Made by a program: the position numbers and the translations under genes. This document shows, piece by piece, positions 47,561 to 56,537 of a DNA stretch of 64,000 nt. Within the stretch, counting starts at the first letter, position 1; each line of letters starts with the position of its first letter. Location of the stretch: assembly GCF_900111015.1 (NCBI RefSeq), contig NZ_FOFS01000015.1, positions 1 through 64,000 on the forward strand, in the 5' to 3' direction. The notes under the pieces were generated by a model. The model worked only from the letters and a program-made list of their open reading frames with translations, ran no database searches and was not told the DNA's origin. Origin of the DNA: Solimonas aquatica. GTDB taxonomy: Bacteria; Pseudomonadota; Gammaproteobacteria; Nevskiales; Nevskiaceae.

Positions 47561-48990
47561 CAGTGCGCGTGCAAGAGGCCGTAGATGATGGTGCCGGGCG
47601 GCACCAGGGTCTGCGCCACCAGACTGGCGGCGGCCAGCAGTCCTTCCACGGCGGCGTGCGCGCGGCCGGGCGGCGGCTGTGACGGATCCAGGCCCCAGGC
47701 GCCGGGAATCGGGCCGTGACGGATCACCTTCAGCGCGGTGCCCACGCTGCGCAGATCGTGCTTGATGGGTTCCAGCACCAGACCGTGCCAGAGGTGACGG
47801 AAGCTGCCGTGCGAGGAAATGCGCGTCTGTCCCCAGTTCCAGGTCAGCAGCAGATAGGCCAGGGTGGTGCAGCCGACGATGCTGGTGGGAATCCAGTAGC
47901 CGGTTCGCGCGCGCAGCATCGCCAGGCCTTCGGAGAGCGCCATCAGCAGGCCCAGCACCAGAAACACGAAGAAGATCGGCTGCAGATGCGTGATGTAGAA
48001 ATTGTGGCCGACCATCTGGGGCGTGCTGCGGCCGAACAGGCGCCCGATATGATCACTCATCGCATTGAGAATGGCGGTGCACAGGCTGATGAAGCCGAAC
48101 ACCACGATCAGCGCCACCAGATGGCTCGCCTCCTGTTCATGCGCGAGGCCACCGGCCAGCGCCGCGGCATGCACCTGCACGCCGAAGCGGTCGCCAAAGG
48201 GCGAGCCGAACACGTCGGTCTGGCCCCAGGCGCCGCCCACCACGATCCACTCCGCGTCCAGCTGACTCAGCACCTCGCCCAGCATCTGCAGATCGCCGCT
48301 GAAGGGCAGCACCAGTCCCGACTGCAGCACGATGGGCGAGAGCAGCATCGCCTTCTTGTGATAGTGGCTGGCGGGTTCCACGCAATGTCCGGGCGCCTGC
48401 AAGGCGGCGTCGGCAAGGCTGCCCTCGTACTGCTCGGTCAGCGAGGGATAGCCGAACTCATTGGGCACATAGGGCAGGCCGAAGCTCAGGCCGCGCTGGC
48501 ACAGCCCGGCGCGCCACTGTCGCAGCGCGGCGATGTCCTGCTCGGAGCCGGCATTCACCGCCGGCAGCACCCAGAGCGCGGGTTCGCGCAGCAGCAGCGC
48601 GTCCAGCGCCTGCTGGGCCTGCGCCTGTCCCGGCATCGGCGAGGCGTCCAGGTCCAGCACGATGCGCCGCGCCTTGGGGCTGTGCTCGCGGATGGTGCCC
48701 AGCAGCTCGCTGAGCCGCTCGCGGTTCAGCGGCGACTGCGCCTGAAAGAAATGCTGGTAGCCGACATCGTCGATGGCCACCACCACCACCTTGGCCAGAC
48801 GCACGTCGTCCTGGCTCCAGGCCGCGGTGTGCTGGGCATCGGAAGCGGCAAAGCTGCTGGCCAGATAGTGCCAGGCCCCGGTGGCCGCGATCAGCGGCGC
48901 CAGCGCGATGAAGACGAACGGCCCGCGCAGCGTATGAATGATGATTTCTTCCACGAACGCGAGGAAGAAATTCTTGACCCCCCGAAACAT
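47560..48990 (-). CDS. CHASE2-domain membrane protein without output domain
   Basis: About 476 aa. TM1 ~23-42 (GPFVFIALAPLIAATGAW), then a periplasmic CHASE2-like sensor (VVVVAIDDVGYQHF, RIVLDLDASP, VVGGAWGQTDVFGSPFG, VHAAALA), then three helices (LVALIVVFGFISLCTAIL; IFFVFLVLGLLMALSEG; SIVGCTTLAYLLL) and a ~90-residue tail. CHASE2 proteins usually end in a kinase, cyclase or diguanylate cyclase; none is present. ATG 48990 has GGGGGAGTGGGG upstream; a longer in-frame ORF to 49134 lacks such support. First gene of the TPS-caspase operon. Confidence 0.8.
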   Translation of the reverse strand: MFRGVKNFFLAFVEEIIIHTLRGPFVFIALAPLIAATGAWHYLASSFAASDAQHTAAWSQDDVRLAKVVVVAIDDVGYQHFFQAQSPLNRERLSELLGTIREHSPKARRIVLDLDASPMPGQAQAQQALDALLLREPALWVLPAVNAGSEQDIAALRQWRAGLCQRGLSFGLPYVPNEFGYPSLTEQYEGSLADAALQAPGHCVEPASHYHKKAMLLSPIVLQSGLVLPFSGDLQMLGEVLSQLDAEWIVVGGAWGQTDVFGSPFGDRFGVQVHAAALAGGLAHEQEASHLVALIVVFGFISLCTAILNAMSDHIGRLFGRSTPQMVGHNFYITHLQPIFFVFLVLGLLMALSEGLAMLRARTGYWIPTSIVGCTTLAYLLLTWNWGQTRISSHGSFRHLWHGLVLEPIKHDLRSVGTALKVIRHGPIPGAWGLDPSQPPPGRAHAAVEGLLAAASLVAQTLVPPGTIIYGLLHAH

Positions 48991-49394
48991 CCCCACTCCC
49001 CCAATAGCGAAGCACACGAGTACCCAGGTCCGAGCTGTGCTCGAACTCAACCTCGTTTCGGTTCCGGTGGTGGTGTAGGCGTCGGATCTAGGCGTCCGAA
49101 CTTTTTCAAGTGGAGTCTGGCCTTGCGACGGCACGCCGTCTGAGCCCGATCAGAATCCCCCGATGGCGGGCACTATACCTGCTTGCACTTTGCCCGAAAA
49201 CACGGCCCGGCCGCCGATGGCATGCCGGGCTGTCCGCGGCCTCATTGCCGAAGCAGCGGATCGGGCGAATCTTGCCCCGGAAGCGCGGCAGCGGCGTCCG
49301 GACGGGGACCGGCCCCGACCGGGCCGGGCGTTTGCCTGACATCAGCCATCGACATTATCGGGCGACAGCCGTCGGCGCCGCGCAGACCGGCGCT
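48991..49394. other. Intergenic region upstream of the CHASE2-TPS operon
   Basis: About 400 bp without a convincing gene. It separates the operon from the DUF4337 gene that ends at 49395 on the same strand. The operon promoter must lie here or within it; I could not pick -10/-35 boxes with confidence, nor a terminator for the DUF4337 gene. Confidence 0.6.
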
Positions 49395-49946
49395 TCAGGC
49401 GAAGAAGGCATACAGCCAGATGCCGCTGGCCGCGCTTGCGCTCAGCGCCGCCGCAGCGAGCAACCAGCGGCGCCGCGTCAGCGCCGCGATGGAGGCCGCC
49501 GAGATCGCGATCTGGAACAGCGTGATGGCCATCGCCAGTTTCTCGTGCGGATGCAGGGCGTGTTCGGCGTGGGCATTGGACGCTTCAGACTTCGCCTCCA
49601 GTGATTCGGCCTTGAGCCGCAGCGCCGCCAGTTCGCCGTTGTACTTCTCGATATGCGCCTTGAGCGCCGCCGCCTTGTCGGCGTCGTGCTCCTGGTCCAG
49701 GCGCTGTTCCAGCAGCGCCAGCTTGATCGACTTGGCCTGGTAGTACGCCCACTGGTCCGAGGCCTGCGCCCGGCTGAGCACCGCATCGTTCTTGAAGTAC
49801 AGCGCCTCGTTCTGCGTGTGACCGCCGAAGTAGCTGCAGATGGCCGCCAGCGTGGCGATGATGGCGGTGAACATCGCCACCAGCTGATTCAGGCCGCCGC
49901 TGTGCGGCGCGTGATGGTGATGCGCGTGGATTTCAGGTTCTTCCAT
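49395..49946 (-). CDS. DUF4337 membrane protein
   Basis: About 183 aa. His-rich N-terminus (EIHAHHHHAPH), TM1 (NQLVAMFTAIIATLAAICSYF), a charged, probably coiled-coil middle (KLALLEQRLDQEHDADKAAAL ...), and two C-terminal hydrophobic segments (MAITLFQIAISAASIAAL; LLAAAALSASAASGIWLYAF). This matches DUF4337. Function unknown; the His tract could bind metal. Confidence 0.83.
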   Translation of the reverse strand: MEEPEIHAHHHHAPHSGGLNQLVAMFTAIIATLAAICSYFGGHTQNEALYFKNDAVLSRAQASDQWAYYQAKSIKLALLEQRLDQEHDADKAAALKAHIEKYNGELAALRLKAESLEAKSEASNAHAEHALHPHEKLAMAITLFQIAISAASIAALTRRRWLLAAAALSASAASGIWLYAFFA

Positions 49947-50065
49947 ACAAGAATCGTCAGCAAGGGCAAGGCCAGAATGGCGGCGGCTCTTCTAGCAGGC
50001 GACGCTGACGATCAGCTTACGAGCGCTGCGTGCAATGCGATGTCACGCCAGCCGTGACGGTGCAC

Positions 50066-50965
50066 TCAGCGCGCCAGCAATTGCGCGAGCGCAGGTGCGA
50101 GCTGCGGATAGTCGAAGGCAAAGCCGGCGTCCGGCAGGCGCCGCGCGAGCACCCGCTGACTGCCCAGCAGCAGACTGGCGCGCTCACCGAGCAGCGTGCG
50201 CAGCGCCCAGGCCGGCGTGACCAACCGCGCAGGACGATGCAGCTGCCGCGCCAGCGCCTGCGTGAACTCGGTATTGCGCAGTGCCTGTGGTGCACTGAGG
50301 TTGTAAGCGCCGCTGCAGCTGCTGTTCTCCAGCAGGAAGAGAATGGCGCGCAGCTGATCCTCGATGTGTATCCAGCTGAACCACTGCCGCCCATCACCCA
50401 GGCGCGCGCCCAGGCCCAGACGAAACGGCGGCAGCACCCGCGCCAGCATCCCGCCCTCGGCGCTCAGCACCACACTGGTCCGCAGCAGCGCCACGCGCAC
50501 GCCCAGCGTGCCTGCCGGCAGCGCCGCCGCTTCCCAGTCCGCGCAGAGCTGCGCCGAAAAGTCCGCGCCCTGCGGCGCGCTTTCATCCAGCACGCCCTCG
50601 CCGCCCTCGCCGTAGAAGCCGATGGCCGAGCCGCTGAGCAGAACCTGCGGCGGCTGCTGGAGCGCGCGCATCCGCGCCACCAGCTGCTGCGTGAGCGCCA
50701 CGCGGCTGTCGCGCAGCAGCTGCTGGCGTCGCGCCGACCAGGCCGCATCGGCAATCGGCTCGCCGGCCAGATTGATCACCGCCTCGATGCCATCGGCGTC
50801 GCGCCAGCTCTGCAGTGAAGTCCAGGCCTGAACCTGCGGCCCACAAAACCGCGCCACGCGCCGCGGATCACGGCTCAGCACCGTCAGCCGATGGCCTTGT
50901 GCGAGCAGGCGCTGGCACAGCGCGCGTCCAATCAGACCGGTGCCGCCGGTGAGGAGAAGGTGCAT
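50066..50965 (-). CDS. TIGR01777/YfcH-type NAD-binding epimerase
   Basis: About 299 aa. An extended short-chain dehydrogenase fold: N-terminal nucleotide-binding LLLTGGTGLIGRAL, then VINLAGEPIADAAWSARR, GSAIGFYGEGGEGVLDE and the RQWFSWIHIED motif characteristic of this family. Substrate unknown; cytoplasmic. ATG 50965 places the Rossmann motif at the usual distance; the ten extra upstream codons are unlikely. Confidence 0.9.
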   Translation of the reverse strand: MHLLLTGGTGLIGRALCQRLLAQGHRLTVLSRDPRRVARFCGPQVQAWTSLQSWRDADGIEAVINLAGEPIADAAWSARRQQLLRDSRVALTQQLVARMRALQQPPQVLLSGSAIGFYGEGGEGVLDESAPQGADFSAQLCADWEAAALPAGTLGVRVALLRTSVVLSAEGGMLARVLPPFRLGLGARLGDGRQWFSWIHIEDQLRAILFLLENSSCSGAYNLSAPQALRNTEFTQALARQLHRPARLVTPAWALRTLLGERASLLLGSQRVLARRLPDAGFAFDYPQLAPALAQLLAR

Positions 50966-51039
50966 GGGCAGTGCCTCCAGCGAGTTGGCTGGCACTGTAT
51001 ACGAGCGCCAGCAACATGCAGATGCGAGCGCTGACTGCA

Positions 51040-51074
51040 GTAGGGTGGGTTAGCGGCGACAGCCGCGTAACCCT
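51040..51074. repeat. REP sequence on the downstream side of the RAYT gene
   Basis: GTAGGGTGGGTTAGCGGCGA followed by CAGCCGCGTAACCCT folds into an imperfect hairpin (GGGTTA/TAACCC with CGGC/GCCG). The same element occurs at 51742-51777, and inverted at 51690-51720. Confidence 0.85.
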
Positions 51075-51087
51075 CCAGGTGCAAATC

Positions 51088-51615
51088 TCAATCCAACTCT
51101 AGCTCCCGCACCGATTCCGCCGGCAGCCAATCCGCCGGATAAAGTCCACGCGCCACCGCCCGCTGAAAACTCGAATGTGGCCAAAGCCCCGGCTGCTTCA
51201 CGTAGCCATGCTTGACCGGATTGAAGTGGATGTAATCGACATGCGCCTGCAGATCCGCCTCATCGCGCAGGCAATGCTCCCAGAGGCGCCGCTGCCAGAT
51301 GCCGCGCTCCCGTTTGTCCACGCGAGGGATGGATTCACCCGGCATGGTCGGCAGCGCCCGCGCGAAGCCCGCCTTGAGCAGACGCCAGCGCGTCGAGAAA
51401 TCCGCATCACCTGGCGGCAGCGTCCAGATGCAATGCAGATGGTCCGGCAAGACCACGATGGCTTCGGTGTGAAACGGCAGACGCTCGCGCACCTGGGCGA
51501 AGCAGCGCTTCAGCAGATCAAGATGTTCGATGAGCAGACGCCGGTGACGATCCGCGAGATTGACGGTGAAGAAGAAGCTGCCGCCGGGGACGTAAGCGCG
51601 GATGTATTGAGGCAT
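51088..51615 (-). CDS. REP-associated tyrosine transposase (RAYT)
   Basis: About 175 aa, of the IS200-like Y1 HUH superfamily (TnpA_REP). The metal-binding HUH motif is in VVLPDHLHCIWTLP, and the catalytic Tyr in HVDYIHFNPVKHGYV. The N-terminal FFFTVNLADRHRRLL and WQRRLWEHCLRDEADL are also typical. RAYTs bind and cut REP hairpins and are single-copy domesticated enzymes thought to spread them. REPs lie on both sides here. Gene and catalytic residues look intact. Confidence 0.93.
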   Translation of the reverse strand: MPQYIRAYVPGGSFFFTVNLADRHRRLLIEHLDLLKRCFAQVRERLPFHTEAIVVLPDHLHCIWTLPPGDADFSTRWRLLKAGFARALPTMPGESIPRVDKRERGIWQRRLWEHCLRDEADLQAHVDYIHFNPVKHGYVKQPGLWPHSSFQRAVARGLYPADWLPAESVRELELD

Positions 51616-51689
51616 GCGGCGAGCATCGCCTGCCGCGTGCGTTGGAACCGTGTGCTGATGCGCAGAATCGCGATTGGGTTTCGTGCGAT

Positions 51690-51777
51690 GGCGGGTTACG
51701 CTGCGCTAACCCGCCCTACGTTTACTTCTTCTTTGCCAATCGTAGGGTGGGTTAGCGGCGCAGTCGCGTAACCCACC
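51690..51777. repeat. Inverted REP pair (BIME-like) upstream of the RAYT gene
   Basis: GGCGGGTTACGCTGCGCTAA continuing to CCCGCCCTACG (51690-51720) is the reverse orientation of GTAGGGTGGGTTAGCGGCGC continuing to CGCGTAACCCACC (51742-51777). Head-to-head REP pairs are the usual mobile unit of REP systems. Confidence 0.87.
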
Positions 51778-51795
51778 ATCAGCCAGCCGAGCCCT

Positions 51796-51826
51796 GAAAA
51801 CAAAAGGCCCTCATGATGAGGGCCTT
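51796..51826 (-). terminator. Terminator of nrdB
   Basis: AAGGCCCTCA (51804-51813) and TGAGGGCCTT (51817-51826) form a 10-bp stem. On the minus strand it is followed by a T-rich run (complement of GAAAACAAAA). Confidence 0.82.
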
Positions 51827-51857
51827 GGTCTCGCAACGAAGCGCGCTGCTCGCGCCA

Positions 51858-53012
51858 TCAATCCCAGCTCAGCGCGCCACCGGTCTGATACTCCGTCACG
51901 CGCGTCTCGAAGAAGTTCTTCTCCTTCTTCAGGTCCAGCACCTCGCTCATCCACGGGAAGGGATTCTCCACACCGGGGTAGAGCTGCTTGAGGCCGATCT
52001 GGGCGCAGCGGCGGTTGGCGATGAACTTCATGTACTCGTTGAACATGCTGGCGTTCAGGCCCAGCACGCCGCGCGGCATGGTGTCGTGGGCGTAACGGAT
52101 TTCCAGTTCGGTGGCTTCCTGGATCATGCGCAGGGCCTCGGCCTGGAATTCGCCGGTCCACAGCTGCGGGTTTTCGATCTTGATCTGGTTGATCACGTCG
52201 ATGCCGAAGTTCATGTGCATGGCTTCGTCACGCATGATGTACTGGATCTGCTCGGACACGCCCACCATCTTGTTGCGACGGCCGAAGCTCAGCAGCTGCA
52301 CGAAGCCGACGTAGAAGAAGATGCCTTCGAAGACCACGTAGAAGGCGATCAGGTCGCGCAGCAGGCGCTGGTCGGCTTCCTGGGTGCCGGTGTGGAAATC
52401 CGCATCGGCCAGGGACTGCGTGAAGGGCAGGCTCCAGGCGGCCTTGTCGTGGATGCTCGGCACTTCGCGGTACATGTTGAACACTTCCGCTTCGTCCAGG
52501 CCCAGCGATTCGATGCAGTACTGGTAGGCGTGCGTGTGGATGGCTTCTTCGAAAGCCTGACGCAGCAGGTACTGACGGCACTCGGGATTGGTGAGGTGAC
52601 GATAGACCGCGAGCACGAGGTTGTTCGCCACCAGCGAGTCGGCGGTGGAGAAGAAGCCCAGCGAGCGCTTGATGATGGTGCGCTCGTCTTCGGTGAGGCC
52701 GCTGGGGTCCTGCCAGAGCGCGATGTCGGCGCTCATGTTGATTTCCTGCGGCATCCAGTGGTTGTTGCAGGCGGCCAGATACTTTTCCCAGGCCCATTTG
52801 TACTTGAAGGGCACCAGCTGGTTGAGGTCGGCGCGGCAGTTGATGATCTTCTTGTCGTCCACCTGGATGCGGCGGGCGCCCATCTCCAGGCTTTCAAGGC
52901 CCGTGGCACCGGCCACGGCCTGCGCGACCACGGCCGCATGTGGCTGCGCCTTGGGCAGGGTGATGGCGGGGCCGGTCTTCGGGGTTTCGGTGGCGTCGTC
53001 CCAGGTCAGCAT
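51858..53012 (-). CDS. nrdB: Class Ia ribonucleotide reductase, beta subunit
   Basis: About 384 aa. It houses the di-iron/tyrosyl radical cofactor that starts ribonucleotide reduction on NrdA. Di-iron ligand helices include [14 protein letters not shown] and [14 protein letters not shown], and the C-terminus (TGGALSWD) is the flexible tail that docks on NrdA. ATG 53012 has GAAGGA upstream on its strand; ATG 53033 is possible. Second gene after nrdA, with a strong hairpin in the 85-bp gap. Confidence 0.95.
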   Translation of the reverse strand: MLTWDDATETPKTGPAITLPKAQPHAAVVAQAVAGATGLESLEMGARRIQVDDKKIINCRADLNQLVPFKYKWAWEKYLAACNNHWMPQEINMSADIALWQDPSGLTEDERTIIKRSLGFFSTADSLVANNLVLAVYRHLTNPECRQYLLRQAFEEAIHTHAYQYCIESLGLDEAEVFNMYREVPSIHDKAAWSLPFTQSLADADFHTGTQEADQRLLRDLIAFYVVFEGIFFYVGFVQLLSFGRRNKMVGVSEQIQYIMRDEAMHMNFGIDVINQIKIENPQLWTGEFQAEALRMIQEATELEIRYAHDTMPRGVLGLNASMFNEYMKFIANRRCAQIGLKQLYPGVENPFPWMSEVLDLKKEKNFFETRVTEYQTGGALSWD

Positions 53013-53047
53013 GTTCGTGATTCCTTCATTCATGTCTTGTGTGTGAG

Positions 53048-53075
53048 GCCGGCGCCGCGAAAACGCGGCGCCGGC
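53048..53075. other. Strong hairpin in the nrdA-nrdB gap
   Basis: GCCGGCGCCGCG (53048-53059) and CGCGGCGCCGGC (53064-53075) are perfect 12-bp arms around AAAA. There is no T-run on the transcribed strand, so it is not a normal terminator. It may protect the nrdA 3' end or set the NrdA:NrdB ratio. Confidence 0.75.
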
Positions 53076-53097
53076 TCCGGGCGCTCTTGCGGCGGGC

Positions 53098-56028
53098 TTA
53101 CTGGCAGGCTTCGCAGTCGGGATCGAGAATCGAGCAGACCTTGGCACCGCCCACATCGGTGGCGGCCGGCATGACGATGGGCTCGACCGGCGCGGCCGGC
53201 TTGGCGGTGACGCCGCCCGATGCACCGCCCACCTTGTTCAGACGGTTGTCGGAAATGGTGGTCTTCTCGGCGTGCGTGGCGCCCAGGGTGCGCAGGTAAT
53301 ACGTGGTCTTCAGGCCCGAGAGCCAGGCGTGGCGGTACAGCTCGTCCAGCTTCTTGCCCGAGGGCGCGGCCATGTACAGGTTCAGCGACTGCGCCTGGTC
53401 GATCCACTTCTGGCGGCGGCTGGCGGCATCCACCAGACGCTTGGGGTCGATCTCGAAGGCGCACTTGTACACGGCCTTGATCTCGGCCGGCACGCGGTCG
53501 ATCTTCTGCACGCTGCCGTCGAAGTACTTGAGGTCGTGCGCCATCACCTCGTCCCACAGACCCAGCTTCTTCAGATCATTGACCAGATACTCGTTGACCA
53601 CGGTGAACTCGCCGGAGAGATTCGATTTCACGTAGAGGTTCTGGTACGTGGGCTCGATCGACTGCGAGACGCCGGTGATGTTGGCGATGGTGGCGGTGGG
53701 CGCGATGGCCATGGTGTTGCTGTTGCGCATGCCCACGCTCTGCACGCGCGAGCGCAGCGCGCTCCAGTCAAACGTGCCGGACTCGCTCACGTCCTGTTGC
53801 AGATAGTTGCCGCGTTCCTTGGCCAGCAGCTGGATGGAGTCGATGGGCAGCACGCCCTGGCTCCACAGCGAGCCCTTGAAGCTGGAGTAGGGGCCACGCT
53901 CGGCGGCCAGGTCCGTGGAGGCCTTGATCGCGTAGTAGCTCACCGCTTCCATGGAGTAGTCGGCGAAGGCCACGGCGGCGTCGGACTCATAGGGCAGACG
54001 CAGCTTGTACAGCGCGTCGTTGAAGCCCATCACGCCCATGCCCACCGGGCGATGACGCAGATTGGAATTGCGCGCGGTCGCCACCGAGTAGTAGTTGTAC
54101 TCGATGACGTTGTCGAGCATGCGCATCGCGGTGTTGACGGTCTTTTCCAGCTTGGCGAGGTCGAGCTTGCCGTCGGCGCCGATATGCGCCGGCAGATTCA
54201 CCGAGCCCAGATTGCAGACCGCGATTTCCTGATCGGCCTTGGTGTTGAGCGTGATCTCCGTGCACAGATTGGAGCTGTGCACCACGCCCACGTGCTGCTG
54301 CGGCGAGCGCAGATTGCAGGGGTCCTTGAAGGTGATCCAGGGATGACCGGTTTCGAACAGCATGGACAGCATCTTGCGCCACAGCTGCAGCGCCGGCATG
54401 CGCTTGAAGTTCTTGATGCGGCCCTGGTCGGCCAGCTTCTCGTATTCGTTGTAGCGCGCTTCAAACGCAGCGCCGACCAGATCGTGCAGATCCGGGGTTT
54501 CCTCGGGCGAGAACAGCGTCCACTGGCCGTCTTCGACCACGCGCTTCATGAACAGGTCCGGCACCCAGTTGGCGGTGTTCATGTCGTGCGTGCGGCGACG
54601 GTCGTCGCCGGTGTTCTTGCGCAGTTCCAGGAACTCTTCGATGTCGCGGTGCCAGGTTTCCAGGTAGGCGCAGACCGCGCCCTTGCGCTTGCCGCCCTGG
54701 TTCACGGCCACGGCGGTGTCATTGGCCACCTTCAGGAACGGCACCACGCCATTGCTCTTGCCGTTGGTGCCCTTGATGTAGCCGCCCATGCCGCGCACCG
54801 GCGTCCAGTCATTGCCCAGGCCGCCGGCAAACTTGGAGAGCAGGGCGTTGTCGTGGATGGCGCCGAAGATGCCGTGCAGATCATCCGGCACGGTGGTGAG
54901 GTAGCAGCTCGACAGCTGCGGACGCAGGGTGCCGGAGTTGAACAGCGTCGGCGTGCTCGACATGAAGTCGAAGCTCGACAGCAGCTGGTAGAACTCGATG
55001 GCCTTGGCTTCGCGGTCGATCTCGTTGATCGCCAGACCCATGGCCACGCGCATGAAGAAGGCCTGCGGCAGCTCGAAGCGGGTCTTGTTGCTGTGGATGA
55101 AGTAGCGGTCGTAGAGCGTCTGCAGGCCCAGGTAGTCGAACTTGCCGTCACGCTCGGCGATCAGCGCGCGGCCCAGGGCGTCGAGGTCATAGAGCGCGAG
55201 CTTGGGGTCCAGCAGTTCCAGCGACACAGCCTTGTGCACGTAGGCGCGGAAGTATTCGGGATACAGGCCCTTCATTTCCTCGAAGGTGGGGCGCGATTCG
55301 GGCAGGCCCAGGAACTTCAGCGCTTCGTGGCGCAGCGCATCGCAGAGCAGGCGCGCGGACACGTAGGTGTAGTTCGGTTCCTTCTCGATGCGCGCACGCG
55401 CGGCCAGGGTCAGGGCCTGCGACAGCTCGGCCTCGGGAATGCCGTCGTAGAGATCGCGCAGGGCGGCCTGCAGCACTTCATCGACGTTGACGCCGGACAG
55501 GCCCGCGCAGGCCTCGGACACCAGGCGCTGCATGCGCGCCTCGTCCAGGGCCACCACGCTGCCGTCATCGCGCTTCACGGAGAGGCGCGGCTTGGCGGAC
55601 TCCGGCTGCTTGGCGGCTTCGGCGGCGCGCTGCTTGGCGCGCTCCTCGCGATACAGCACATAGGCGCGGGCGACCTTGTGCTCGCCCGAGCGCATCAGCG
55701 CGAGCTCGACCTGATCCTGAATGTCTTCGATATGCAGCGTGCCGCCGCCGTTGAGATGGCGGGTGAGGGCCTGGACCACTTGCGCGCTGATCTGCTCCAG
55801 GCGCTCGCGCATGGCGGCGGAAGCGGCGGAGGCGCCGCCTTCCACGGCGAGGAAGGCCTTGTTGATGGCGAGCGAGATTTTCTGCTGGTCAAACGCGGTG
55901 ACCTTCCCGTTACGACGGATGACCTTGATGCTGCCCGGTGCGGTGGCGGCGAGTTCGGCGGTGCTGGCGGCGGCGGGCGCGGACGGCGGACGAATATCTG
56001 CGGGAGCGGAGCTGGTGATGGTTTGCAT
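53098..56028 (-). CDS. nrdA: Class Ia ribonucleotide reductase, alpha subunit
   Basis: About 976 aa, longer than E. coli NrdA (761). The N-terminus has two ATP-cone-like regions ([18 protein letters not shown] ~35-130; [18 protein letters not shown] ~155-240) before the catalytic barrel. Radical-transfer and active-site features include [10 protein letters not shown] (Cys) and [12 protein letters not shown]. The C-terminal DPDCEACQ carries the redox CxxC. It reduces ribonucleoside diphosphates in the cytoplasm. ATG 56028 follows AGGGGA. NrdR boxes and a DnaA box lie upstream. Confidence 0.95.
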   Translation of the reverse strand: MQTITSSAPADIRPPSAPAAASTAELAATAPGSIKVIRRNGKVTAFDQQKISLAINKAFLAVEGGASAASAAMRERLEQISAQVVQALTRHLNGGGTLHIEDIQDQVELALMRSGEHKVARAYVLYREERAKQRAAEAAKQPESAKPRLSVKRDDGSVVALDEARMQRLVSEACAGLSGVNVDEVLQAALRDLYDGIPEAELSQALTLAARARIEKEPNYTYVSARLLCDALRHEALKFLGLPESRPTFEEMKGLYPEYFRAYVHKAVSLELLDPKLALYDLDALGRALIAERDGKFDYLGLQTLYDRYFIHSNKTRFELPQAFFMRVAMGLAINEIDREAKAIEFYQLLSSFDFMSSTPTLFNSGTLRPQLSSCYLTTVPDDLHGIFGAIHDNALLSKFAGGLGNDWTPVRGMGGYIKGTNGKSNGVVPFLKVANDTAVAVNQGGKRKGAVCAYLETWHRDIEEFLELRKNTGDDRRRTHDMNTANWVPDLFMKRVVEDGQWTLFSPEETPDLHDLVGAAFEARYNEYEKLADQGRIKNFKRMPALQLWRKMLSMLFETGHPWITFKDPCNLRSPQQHVGVVHSSNLCTEITLNTKADQEIAVCNLGSVNLPAHIGADGKLDLAKLEKTVNTAMRMLDNVIEYNYYSVATARNSNLRHRPVGMGVMGFNDALYKLRLPYESDAAVAFADYSMEAVSYYAIKASTDLAAERGPYSSFKGSLWSQGVLPIDSIQLLAKERGNYLQQDVSESGTFDWSALRSRVQSVGMRNSNTMAIAPTATIANITGVSQSIEPTYQNLYVKSNLSGEFTVVNEYLVNDLKKLGLWDEVMAHDLKYFDGSVQKIDRVPAEIKAVYKCAFEIDPKRLVDAASRRQKWIDQAQSLNLYMAAPSGKKLDELYRHAWLSGLKTTYYLRTLGATHAEKTTISDNRLNKVGGASGGVTAKPAAPVEPIVMPAATDVGGAKVCSILDPDCEACQ

Positions 56029-56157
56029 TTCTTTTATCCCCTGCTGATGTGGGAGAACAAATCCCGGAACGAAAAAAACACGGGGCTTGCTGTCGCGCGG
56101 GGGCGGCGAAGGGGCTGACCGTGATGGTCGGTGAAGACTAGGCTGGCCCCGTCGGAT

Positions 56158-56205
56158 TTTCAACATCTAGTGGGTCTTGCAAAAAAACGCCACTACCGCT
56201 TGTGT
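56158..56205 (-). promoter_or_regulatory. Tandem NrdR boxes upstream of nrdA
   Basis: TTTCAACATCTAGTGG (56158-56173) and CCACTACCGCTTGTGT (56190-56205) each fit the family consensus acaCwAtATaTwGtgt at its outer conserved positions. The start-to-start spacing is 32 bp (16-bp gap), the three-helical-turn spacing known for paired NrdR sites. The nrdR gene is not in the window. Confidence 0.72.
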
Positions 56206-56233
56206 CAAAGCAGTGCATGAGCAGGGTAAAAGC

Positions 56234-56242
56234 TGTGCATAA
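56234..56242. promoter_or_regulatory. DnaA box upstream of nrdA
   Basis: TGTGCATAA is the complement of TTATGCACA, a perfect match to the DnaA box TTATNCACA, about 205 bp before nrdA. DnaA control of nrdAB is known in E. coli. The 56029-56537 gap otherwise holds no gene; its 56375-56440 part is strikingly AT-rich and may contain further promoter elements. Confidence 0.55.
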
Positions 56243-56537
56243 GACGGGGACAAATCGCGGACTGCCAGTCAAACCAGAGACTTAGCCCGGTCACTTGCGG
56301 TGCAGGCTCGGGCTTTGCCGCATGGCTGCGGGCTTGTCAGGAAAAAACCCAGGGTTTACGCAGGTTCCACGGCCGGCCAGTTTGTGATTAAAAAACGTAT
56401 AAAGCGACAAATGCAGATAGGAAAAAATTAACCTAACCGTCATGAGCGGTAGCGCCGGGCGGATGATCGGTCAGCCGGAGCGGACAAAAATTGCCCGATC
56501 CGGCCGCGCCTTGCGCAAGCCGGTGCGGGGTGGGGCG

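Noticed and set aside
49110-49743. Plus-strand open frames upstream of and across the DUF4337 gene
   Set aside because: Arg/Ala/Ser-rich low-complexity products, overlapping a gene with clear transmembrane segments; no ribosome sites.
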